DNA of 11,499 bases. Origin: Bacillota bacterium. Its GTDB lineage: Bacteria; Bacillota; Clostridia; Oscillospirales; Acutalibacteraceae. Under the pieces are notes generated by a model. It did no database searches. It saw only the letters and a list, made by a program, of their open reading frames with translations, and had not been told where the DNA came from. Within the stretch, counting starts at the first letter, position 1, and each line of letters opens with the position of its first letter. Below are positions 6,103 to 11,499 of this stretch, in pieces. The stretch spans positions 1-11,499 of the forward strand of contig JAEWWM010000007.1 in NCBI GenBank assembly GCA_023458915.1, read 5' to 3'. A program made the translations under genes and the position numbers.

Positions 6103-7200
6103 TTATCTGTTTTTAAATATAGACATTATGTCGTAAACACTGTCACCTTCGTCTTCTACAGATAAATTTCCCGAAAAGCTTTTTGTATTTTCGTTAAATC
6201 TAGAACCTAGCTTATTTACCGGAGGAACTGGAAGATATGATTCTCGCGTTGCAAAGCCGGTTGCGATTACTGTTACGTTAATCTCATCATCCATGGTATC
6301 ATCAAATGCAGCACCCCAGATAATATTTGCATTTTCATCCGCTTGCTGAGCAATAAGCGAAGAAGCGGTTTCGATTTCATCAAGGCCAATATCAGGCGAT
6401 GCTGTGACATTGATAATAACACCCTTTGCCCCATTAATTGCAGTTTCCAAAAGCGGACTTGAAATTGCCATATTTGCTGCAACTTCCGCTTTGTCCTTTC
6501 CGGAAGCACGGCCAACGCCCATGTGAGCGTATCCGGCGTCTTTCATAATGGCTGTAACATCTGCAAAATCGAGGTTTACAAGACCCGGTAAAAGTATTAA
6601 ATCTGATATACTTTGCACACCTTGCCTTAAAACATCGTCAGCTACAACAAATGCATTCATTAAAGTAATTCTTTGCTGGCTTGCAAGTTTTAGTCTTTCG
6701 TTCGGAATTACAACTAACGAATCCACTTGCTCTCTGAGTTCGGAAATTCCATTTTCGGCTTGTTCCATTCTTTTTTGACCTTCAAATGCAAAGGGTTTGG
6801 TAACTATTCCTATTGTAAGTATTCCCATTTCACGGGCTATTTGTGCAACAACCGGAGCTGCTCCGGTCCCAGTTCCTCCACCCATTCCGGCAGTTATAAA
6901 AACCATGTCCGCGCCTTTGAGTGCAGCAATAATTTCGTCTCTGCTTTCTTCGGCAGCTCTTTGCCCTATTTCAGGTTTAGATCCCGCACCTTTCCCCCGT
7001 GTGATCTTTTCACCTATTTGAATTTTATGGTTAGCTTTTGAACGCAGCAGAGCTTGTCTATCTGTGTTTATACAGATAAACTCTACACATTTTACTCCGG
7101 AATCAACCATGCGATTCACTGCATTACCGCCGCCGCCGCCTACACCTATTACCTTTATTTGTACCGATTCCTCGGCATTATTGTCAAATTCAAAACTCAT
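6103..7200 (-). CDS. ftsZ: Cell division GTPase FtsZ
   Basis: FtsZ polymerises into the cytokinetic Z-ring at midcell. The 365-residue product has the tubulin-type GTP-binding domain with GVGGGGGNAVNRM (19-31), the signature GGGTGTG (107-113), and the synergy T7 loop NLDFADV (209-215), whose Asp residues complete the GTPase site of the next subunit. A short variable linker (about 318-350) leads to a conserved-tail peptide, VYDIMSIFKNR, the partner-docking site. ATG start with GGAGG about 9 bases upstream. Unlike many Firmicutes, no ftsA or dcw genes stand next to it; it is a lone unit with its own terminator, convergent with rplL. An inverted repeat lies just before its SD. Confidence 0.98.
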   Translation of the reverse strand: MSFEFDNNAEESVQIKVIGVGGGGGNAVNRMVDSGVKCVEFICINTDRQALLRSKANHKIQIGEKITRGKGAGSKPEIGQRAAEESRDEIIAALKGADMVFITAGMGGGTGTGAAPVVAQIAREMGILTIGIVTKPFAFEGQKRMEQAENGISELREQVDSLVVIPNERLKLASQQRITLMNAFVVADDVLRQGVQSISDLILLPGLVNLDFADVTAIMKDAGYAHMGVGRASGKDKAEVAANMAISSPLLETAINGAKGVIINVTASPDIGLDEIETASSLIAQQADENANIIWGAAFDDTMDDEINVTVIATGFATRESYLPVPPVNKLGSRFNENTKSFSGNLSVEDEGDSVYDIMSIFKNR

Positions 7201-7218
7201 AAGTTAAATCCTCCATAT

Positions 7219-7247
7219 TTAATTAGCGCTACAATTTTGCTAATTAA
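7219..7247 (-). promoter_or_regulatory. Inverted repeat in the ftsZ 5' leader
   Basis: TTAATTAGC (7219-7227) and GCTAATTAA (7239-7247) are perfect 9-base arms around an 11-base spacer, ending only 4 bases before the ftsZ GGAGG. It could be an operator or an mRNA hairpin next to the ribosome binding site. It is not a terminator, as no T-tract follows. Confidence 0.55.
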
Positions 7248-7496
7248 GATAAATTACAAACACACATTTAAAATCCAAGTAAGTACACCATAGTTATGTA
7301 AACTCTTCAATTAAACCCTGCGTTGCTACAAAAAATTCTAAAGATATACTTAACTATTTTAAAATTATTGCGCGATAAAATCAATCATTTGTTTCATCTG
7401 AGTAACATATTCGCTAAAACAAACAAAAAAATTGATTATTTAATATTTAAAATATTAATTTTAATGATTTTTATATTGAAATATTTTTATTTATAA
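7248..7496. other. AT-rich spacer between the GNAT gene and ftsZ; possible gene remnant
   Basis: No full gene is seen. A 24-codon minus-strand open stretch (7365-7439) ends ...FSEYVTQMKQMIDFIAQ and then stops, and looks like the C-terminal tail of a lost protein; it has no start or SD. A 19-base AT-only palindrome (7440-7458) near the GNAT stop may act as a weak terminator, with a T-run following on the minus strand (complement of 7425-7431). Weak -35/-10-like pairs for ftsZ exist near 7288-7316, but none is convincing. Confidence 0.35.
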
Positions 7497-8714
7497 TTAA
7501 ATATAATCAGAAATATAAGCTTTCTCATGTGGAATTACAGTTTCAAGAAAATTAATAGTCGATTTTTTTGCTCTAATGTGTTCAATATCATGAAGATAAG
7601 TCGGAGATTTATAGCCCATCAGCATAGTTGTTAATGTTCCTATTGAAAGCTCCACTTTTTCTCCTTTTTTCCCTTCATAAATTTTCGGGGGTTTTAATGG
7701 ACTAAATTCAACTGTAAAGCACTTGTTGTTCCATTCGAGCATAGCATCTTTAACCTCAAAAGTTATTTTTCTACGTTCACTTGAAGCTAAAAAACGGTAT
7801 TTTTTTAAAAATTTTTCTACATCTATTATTCTCCCCATGATATAAGGGCGAATTGTTTCTCGAATGTCACTGTCGTTGAGCCAAAAAGCTATTGGGGTAC
7901 TTGAGTAATTATTTCCTTTAACCTCATTAATCATAGATTCATGAGCGCTAATATAACCCCACAGGCCATTCCAAGCCTCTGTATTCAGGCAAACTATTTC
8001 TTTTATGCTAAACACATCGTGATTTAAGAAATATACCATGTAGCCCTTAGGTTTGTCGTTTTTATCGTAATAAACAGCCACAGTCGTGTCACTAACATCC
8101 CACCGCCAATACTCTTCCCAGGCCAGGTCATTCCTGAAAATACACCCGTGCGTTTTTTGTGCAAATTTTTCATGAAGATTTATAACATCCAACGAATCTT
8201 CCTTTACCCTTTTTACTATACCCGGAACCGATAATTTTTTTGGAAGCTGAAAATCTTTTAATGAAAATGTCATTTTATCGGATATTATTTCCCAGCCTTT
8301 GTGCCTGTAAAACGGGATGGAATATGGGTACAAAAGCGAAATGGTTTGGCCTTTCATCCTCATTTGAGTAAGGGCTTCTTTCATTAATTTTGACAAAAGT
8401 CCATGACCAGAATATTCCGGATAGGTAGCAACACCTGTCACAAACCCGATTGAATAAATTTTTTCATTTATATTCATTTTTATGGGGTAAACGGCAAGTT
8501 GAGAAACAAGCTTATCGCCATCAAACCAGCCAAGAACATCGGAAGATGTTAAAATCGGGAACTTAGATTTACGAATATCGTCATCTTCCAGCCCTATTTT
8601 TATAAGCTCTTCTTCTGAAACTTGAAAAGCATAACGCAGCAAACTATTAAATTGCTTTAGATCATCTGTTGTAAGTTTTCTTATTTTTAAATCTTTAAAA
8701 TAATCTTTCCCCAT
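7497..8714 (-). CDS. Eis-like GNAT-family N-acetyltransferase
   Basis: The 405-residue product fits the Eis-type architecture (COG4552-like): two tandem GNAT folds and a C-terminal SCP2-like domain. The first GNAT half is clear: IRKLTTDDLKQFNSLL at 11-26, then the acetyl-CoA motif region VTGVATYPEYSGHGLLSKLMKEAL (92-115). The PFYRHKGWE motif (134-142) includes the conserved Tyr region of the family. In Eis enzymes the C-terminal carboxylate takes part in catalysis; here the chain ends YISDYI. Known members acetylate amines, including aminoglycosides, but the true substrate here is unknown. The ATG has only a weak GGGGTG SD. It is a single gene between the PadR module and ftsZ. Confidence 0.9.
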   Translation of the reverse strand: MGKDYFKDLKIRKLTTDDLKQFNSLLRYAFQVSEEELIKIGLEDDDIRKSKFPILTSSDVLGWFDGDKLVSQLAVYPIKMNINEKIYSIGFVTGVATYPEYSGHGLLSKLMKEALTQMRMKGQTISLLYPYSIPFYRHKGWEIISDKMTFSLKDFQLPKKLSVPGIVKRVKEDSLDVINLHEKFAQKTHGCIFRNDLAWEEYWRWDVSDTTVAVYYDKNDKPKGYMVYFLNHDVFSIKEIVCLNTEAWNGLWGYISAHESMINEVKGNNYSSTPIAFWLNDSDIRETIRPYIMGRIIDVEKFLKKYRFLASSERRKITFEVKDAMLEWNNKCFTVEFSPLKPPKIYEGKKGEKVELSIGTLTTMLMGYKSPTYLHDIEHIRAKKSTINFLETVIPHEKAYISDYI

Positions 8715-8762
8715 TTTTAAGACACCCCATTATAAATTTATCAGAATATTTTAACATAATTT

Positions 8763-8791
8763 ATTATATCATTTATTTAAAATTATTTAAA
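8763..8791 (-). promoter_or_regulatory. Probable promoter of the GNAT gene
   Basis: On the minus strand TATAAT (8763-8768) is preceded by TG one base upstream (extended -10), with TTTAAA (8786-8791) 17 bases upstream as a 4/6 -35 box. The start would be near 8756, giving a roughly 40-base leader that keeps the GGGGTG SD. It lies inside the left copy of the 58-base direct repeat. Confidence 0.5.
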
Positions 8792-8823
8792 TAGCATAAT
8801 TCTATAAACTATTAAAAATTTTG
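8766..8823. repeat. 58-base imperfect direct repeat, left copy
   Basis: It aligns without gaps to 10815-10872 with 48 of 58 positions equal by hand count. Both copies are strongly AT-rich. This copy lies about 50 bases upstream of the GNAT start and just beyond the terminator of the PadR/DUF1700/DUF4097 module. Confidence 0.65.
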
Positions 8824-8837
8824 GCAAAATGGTATTA

Positions 8838-8870
8838 AACAAAAAACTCCAGAATAAACTTTGGAGTTTT
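8838..8870 (-). terminator. Terminator of the PadR-DUF1700-DUF4097 operon
   Basis: AAAACTCCA (8843-8851) pairs with TGGAGTTTT (8862-8870), extended by one G-U pair, around an 8-base loop. On the minus strand the stem runs into TTTTTTGTTT. It lies about 25 bases after the stop codon of the last gene of the module. Confidence 0.85.
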
Positions 8871-8894
8871 CACTTATTCTAAAAAAACAGAAAA

Positions 8895-9851
8895 TTACGC
8901 TACAAATTTTACATCAGAATCACTGCTTAAAATTAAAATTTTCTTGTTTTCCAAATTTTGTGTGTTTGATTTATCTAAAGTAGTATAACTGTTTTTCCGG
9001 TTTTGTTTATCTATGACATAATCGCTTTCTTTGCCATAAACAGTACCGCTGATTTTTAGTGGAGAAGCAAGACATATTCTATCAGAGCTTACTTTGCTTA
9101 TGTTTATTGGCCCATCGACCGAATTGGCATCCAGAATATTTTTACTTGAAACATTATCTAAATTTATTTCGCCTACAACAGTATCTATTTTTATCGAATT
9201 TTCAGAAAAAATATTTGTTAAGTTGCAGTCTCGCTCTGTTTTTATATTTATATTGTTTTTACACGTTACATTTTCAATACTGACAAGATCAGAAAAATCA
9301 ATATTTAAATTATTAATGTTTTTTAAGCCATTAATTTTAAAAGGCCCATTGAACAAGAAAGGCTCATCATTGTATAACTCCCCTTTTTTGGAAACGAAAT
9401 CTATGTCACCGCTATAAAACTCGGGGATGGCTATGGTTAGATCGTTATTTTCATATTTTGAGCTGCTCCCGCCTTTAAAAATAGGAATCCTTTGAAGTAA
9501 ATTCCCTTTCTGAGGATTATTGTTTTTGTAAGTTACTGAAATTCCATTTTGCGTTTTTAAAATATTATATTTTTCATCAGCATTCTCAACATAAGTAACT
9601 TTAAATTCACTTGACTTTGAAGGCACAATATTTACGTTAGTGTTATTTGTATTGATATTAATTGACGAAATTCCCGCCAAATCACAAGTGTAGATTTTTT
9701 GTTCGTTATCTTCTTTTACGATTTTTTTATTGTGAGCGATAAAACTTAAATTAAATCCTGAAAGCGCGAACGGTACAAATGCAATTAATGCTCCTATTCC
9801 TACAATTATTAAAGAATAAAACCTTACTGTTTTAAAAAAAGTTTTTTTCAT
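8895..9851 (-). CDS. Membrane-anchored DUF4097-type (putative adhesin/beta-helix) protein
   Basis: The 318-residue product starts with a positively charged N-terminus and one hydrophobic helix (about 11-31), so it is probably anchored with the bulk outside. The rest is a run of short repeating beta-strand units rich in Asn, Ile, Ser and Asp (for example ISSININTNNTNVNIVPSKS near 61-79 and several INI/IKI/NVSSKN repeats at 195-260), typical of the DUF4097/DUF4098 'putative adhesin' solenoid. The exact molecular role of this family is not established. The ATG directly abuts the stop of the DUF1700 gene (TAA-ATG), so it is translationally coupled. In related PadR modules such proteins accompany envelope stress regulation; here this is inference. 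Confidence 0.85.
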   Translation of the reverse strand: MKKTFFKTVRFYSLIIVGIGALIAFVPFALSGFNLSFIAHNKKIVKEDNEQKIYTCDLAGISSININTNNTNVNIVPSKSSEFKVTYVENADEKYNILKTQNGISVTYKNNNPQKGNLLQRIPIFKGGSSSKYENNDLTIAIPEFYSGDIDFVSKKGELYNDEPFLFNGPFKINGLKNINNLNIDFSDLVSIENVTCKNNINIKTERDCNLTNIFSENSIKIDTVVGEINLDNVSSKNILDANSVDGPINISKVSSDRICLASPLKISGTVYGKESDYVIDKQNRKNSYTTLDKSNTQNLENKKILILSSDSDVKFVA

Positions 9852-10451
9852 TTACTTTTCCGCCTTTCTTGAAATTTTCAGTTTTTTTATTTTTATAAAT
9901 AATTTTTTAAAACGTTTAAATGCTGCCCTTGTTAATACTGTGAATATTGAGATGTAAAGTGATGAAATTCCAAACGTCATAAAACTGAGTCCTACAAAAT
10001 ATAAAGTATTAAAAAAATTAGAATAAGTTAAAGGGTCCCATAATAGACTGACAGACCAGCTCAATGCGAGAGCGGGTAGTGCAAATATACAAATAAAAGC
10101 CAGAAATAAAAATATTAAAACTGGAGCCACAGCCATGTACCATATAGGAAATCCAAACACTAAAATCGCAAAAACTAACAATCGCCATTTAGAATTAAAA
10201 ATTTTAAAAATAGAATTAATAAATTTTCCAAGTTTACTTTCTGACTTAAACTCATACAAACTTTCTTCAAGAATTTTGCTTGATATTTCTTTTATATCAC
10301 CCAATTTTTTAATTGCTTCTTCTTCACTTAAACCGTTTTCTATGTAATCATCTATTATTTCGCTATAATAATTTAATGTTTTATCTATTTCGATTTTAGG
10401 TAATGCCCAAATAAATTCAGACAATTCAGTTAAAAATTTTTCTTTATTCAC
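9852..10451 (-). CDS. DUF1700 family integral membrane protein
   Basis: The 199-residue product has the DUF1700 pattern: an N-terminal helical region beginning NKEKFLTELSEFI with the motif IENGLSEEEAIKKLGDIKEISSKI (37-60), then about three transmembrane helices (roughly 90-108, 110-136, 148-173) and a very basic tail (KRFKKLFIKIKKLK). Proteins of this family are commonly encoded next to PadR regulators and DUF4097 proteins. GTG start at 10451, with AGGGG about 9 bases upstream. It overlaps the padR-like gene by 8 bases, showing tight coupling. Function is not known; sensing or signalling at the membrane is an inference from context. Confidence 0.9.
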   Translation of the reverse strand: MNKEKFLTELSEFIWALPKIEIDKTLNYYSEIIDDYIENGLSEEEAIKKLGDIKEISSKILEESLYEFKSESKLGKFINSIFKIFNSKWRLLVFAILVFGFPIWYMAVAPVLIFLFLAFICIFALPALALSWSVSLLWDPLTYSNFFNTLYFVGLSFMTFGISSLYISIFTVLTRAAFKRFKKLFIKIKKLKISRKAEK

Positions 10452-10761
10452 GTTCGTTTTCCCCTTTCACAAAATTGTGTATTTTTAAAATTTCTTGCCA
10501 ATCATCTAAGAAAGTTTTTATTTTCTCACGCCCCTTCTCTGTTATTTTGTAATACTTTCTTAGACGACTGTTGTGTTCTACTGTATAATTATTCAAGCAT
10601 TCGTTGATTTCTAGCCGTTTTAGTATCGGGTATAAGGTCGATTCTGATATTTCTACATAGGGACTTAAAACTTCAATTAGTTTATACCCGTATAAATCGT
10701 TACTTTTTAACGCTGCTAAAACACAAATTTCTAAAAAACCTCTTTTTAATTGATTATCCAT
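10444..10761 (-). CDS. PadR-family transcriptional regulator
   Basis: A 105-residue winged-helix DNA-binding protein, the size of the short PadR type. The family motifs are present: FLEICVLAALKSNDLYGYKLIE (9-30), the recognition-helix region ISESTLYPILKRLE (38-51), and the wing SRLRKYYKITEKGRE (65-79), followed by a C-terminal dimerisation helix (80-97). I chose the ATG at 10761, which has AGAGGTG upstream; an ATG at 10791 would sit inside the promoter's inverted repeat and adds ten odd residues. PadR proteins are usually repressors of their own operon, and a strong candidate operator lies over this promoter. The ligand is unknown. Confidence 0.95.
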   Translation of the reverse strand: MDNQLKRGFLEICVLAALKSNDLYGYKLIEVLSPYVEISESTLYPILKRLEINECLNNYTVEHNSRLRKYYKITEKGREKIKTFLDDWQEILKIHNFVKGENERE

Positions 10762-10776
10762 TAATACACCTCTTAG

Positions 10777-10805
10777 TATTATACTATACATTGCATAGTA
10801 TAATA
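10777..10805 (-). promoter_or_regulatory. Probable PadR operator (long inverted repeat)
   Basis: Perfect 11-base arms (10777-10787 and 10795-10805) surround a 7-base spacer. The repeat fills the gap between the -35 and -10 boxes and covers the -10. PadR-family repressors bind as dimers to such palindromes at their own promoters, so autorepression is the natural reading. Confidence 0.75.
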
Positions 10806-10811
10806 TGTCAA
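10783..10811 (-). promoter_or_regulatory. Promoter of the PadR operon
   Basis: A perfect TTGACA -35 (10806-10811) and TATAGT -10 (10783-10788), spaced by 17 bases on the minus strand. Start would be near 10776, about 15 bases before the padR-like ATG. A TATAAT at 10778-10783 is better in sequence but 22 bases from the -35. Confidence 0.75.
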
Positions 10812-10814
10812 TAG

Positions 10815-10872
10815 ATATCTATTATTTTAAATTATTCAAATATGATAATTTTATAAATTGTTAAAAATATTG
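10815..10872. repeat. 58-base imperfect direct repeat, right copy
   Basis: Partner of 8766-8823, about 2.05 kb away in the same orientation. It begins four bases beyond the -35 of the PadR promoter and lies about 54 bases from the regulator's start codon, nearly the same distance as the other copy from the GNAT start. Confidence 0.65.
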
Positions 10873-10896
10873 AATATAAATACAGCATATTTTCTG

Positions 10897-10925
10897 TTTA
10901 CGATTTTTTTGTGTTTAAGTATAAT
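10897..10925 (+). promoter_or_regulatory. Promoter of gpsA
   Basis: TTTACG (10897-10902) and a perfect TATAAT (10920-10925) with 17-base spacing on the plus strand. Transcription would start near 10932, giving a roughly 120-base leader before gpsA. Confidence 0.6.
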
Positions 10926-11008
10926 TGTTTTATCATAATTTTAGAGAGTGCTAAAAAATAATTTTTCTTTCTGCCGTACAATGAGAGGGGAAATATCGAG
11001 ATTATTAT

Positions 11009-11030
11009 AAAGTAAACACTTTACTTTTTT
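11009..11030 (+). terminator. Possible attenuator-like hairpin in the gpsA leader
   Basis: AAAGTAAA (11009-11016) and TTTACTTT (11020-11027) form a perfect 8-bp stem with a 3-base CAC loop, followed by more T's (11028-11030). The stem has only one G-C pair, so it would be a weak terminator. It stands about 10 bases before the gpsA SD. Confidence 0.4.
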
Positions 11031-11052
11031 ACTATTAATGGAGGGATAAATT

Positions 11053-11499
11053 TTGAATATATCTGTTTTAGGATGCGGAAGATGGGGTTCATTTATTGCG
11101 TGGTATCTGAATAAAATCGGGCATAATGTAACGCTTTGGGGTTTACCCGGGTCATCGTTTGTTGTAGAAATGATGAATTCCAGAAAAAATGCGTTTCTTT
11201 CAATGAGTGAAACAGTCACTATAACTGACGACTTAGAAAAAACGGTGAACAGCTCTGATGTACTTATAATATCTATAAGCGCGCAGGCTCTTCGTGAATT
11301 TGCGACTGAATTATCAAAACAAAACTTACATAAAAAAACGTTCGTGCTTTGTATGAAGGGAATTGAAGAGAAAACGGGCAAAAGGCTTTCAGAAGTCATG
11401 AAGGACTGCCTTGGCGAGAGCGTAAATGTTGCCGTGTGGGTGGGACCCGGTCATGTGCAGGACTTAATTAAAGGAATCCCCACTTGCATGGTAATAGAC
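11053..11499 (+). CDS. gpsA: Glycerol-3-phosphate dehydrogenase [NAD(P)+], N-terminal part
   Basis: The reading frame runs off the window end after 149 codons, less than half of a normal GpsA (about 330). The enzyme reduces dihydroxyacetone phosphate to sn-glycerol 3-phosphate for phospholipid synthesis in the cytoplasm. Visible family traits: Rossmann motif VLGCGRWGS (5-13), the lysine motif CMKGIEEKTGKRLSEV (100-115) and a GPGHVQDLIKGIP stretch (131-143) corresponding to the usual GPSxAxE..G.PT region. The start is a TTG at 11053, with GGAGGG (11040-11045) 7 bases upstream. The segment between the cofactor fold and the lysine motif (about 40-60) looks shorter than usual. Divergent from the PadR module. 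Confidence 0.9.
   Translation, partial: MNISVLGCGRWGSFIAWYLNKIGHNVTLWGLPGSSFVVEMMNSRKNAFLSMSETVTITDDLEKTVNSSDVLIISISAQALREFATELSKQNLHKKTFVLCMKGIEEKTGKRLSEVMKDCLGESVNVAVWVGPGHVQDLIKGIPTCMVID

Noticed and set aside
8729..8734. TATAAT on the minus strand close to the GNAT start
   Set aside because: It would give a leader of only about 8 bases lacking the SD and has no -35 match; the extended -10 at 8763-8768 fits better.
1631..8831. Shared 12-mer TTTGGCAAAATG at 1631-1642 (minus) and 8820-8831 (plus)
   Set aside because: In an AT-rich 11.5-kb window a few 12-base matches are expected by chance.
10941..11399. Minus-strand 152-codon ORF overlapping gpsA
   Set aside because: It is antisense to the clear gpsA frame and shows no family motifs or SD.
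1..11499. CRISPR arrays, tRNA or rRNA genes, insertion sequences, toxin-antitoxin pairs
   Set aside because: No regularly spaced repeats, cloverleaf-like or rRNA-like sequences, transposase-like ORFs or typical small gene pairs were seen.

Overview
The window looks like a chromosomal segment from a low-GC Clostridia-type Firmicute. The DNA is AT-rich, Shine-Dalgarno (SD) sequences are strong GGAGG types, several genes start with TTG, and the gene order rpmG-secE-nusG-rplK-rplA-rplJ-rplL is typical of the phylum. I cannot name a genus from the sequence alone.

Left part (1-1620): a few bases that may end an off-window gene, a bidirectional terminator, then an unrecognised 458-residue coiled-coil protein on the minus strand with its own strong extended -10 promoter.

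Core (1687-5710, plus strand): a consensus-like promoter drives rpmG, secE, nusG, rplK and rplA. Two hairpins that match the ribosomal protein L1 mRNA-binding motif sit just before rplK and just before rplA, which suggests L1 feedback at both genes. A small VOC-fold gene interrupts the usual rplA-rplJ junction. After it come a full L10 leader with an attenuator, rplJ and rplL, and then a terminator hairpin. The usual rpoB-rpoC pair does not follow rplL.

Middle (5806-8714, minus strand): an AT-rich spacer holding a 53-codon cysteine-rich ORF with a good SD, then ftsZ (with its own terminator and an inverted repeat in its 5' leader), a spacer with a possible gene remnant, and an Eis-type GNAT acetyltransferase.

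Right part (8843-10811, minus strand): a compact three-gene PadR / DUF1700 / DUF4097 module with a terminator at its end and a long inverted repeat lying over its promoter. This layout fits a self-regulated cell-envelope stress cassette. A 58-base imperfect direct repeat (48/58 identical by eye) brackets the module. The window ends inside gpsA on the plus strand, which has its own promoter and a roughly 120-base leader.

Most of the window is well-known biology. The parts most worth a second look are the two L1 sites, the direct repeat around the PadR module, the coiled-coil orphan, the cysteine-rich small ORF, and the broken synteny around the ribosomal genes.
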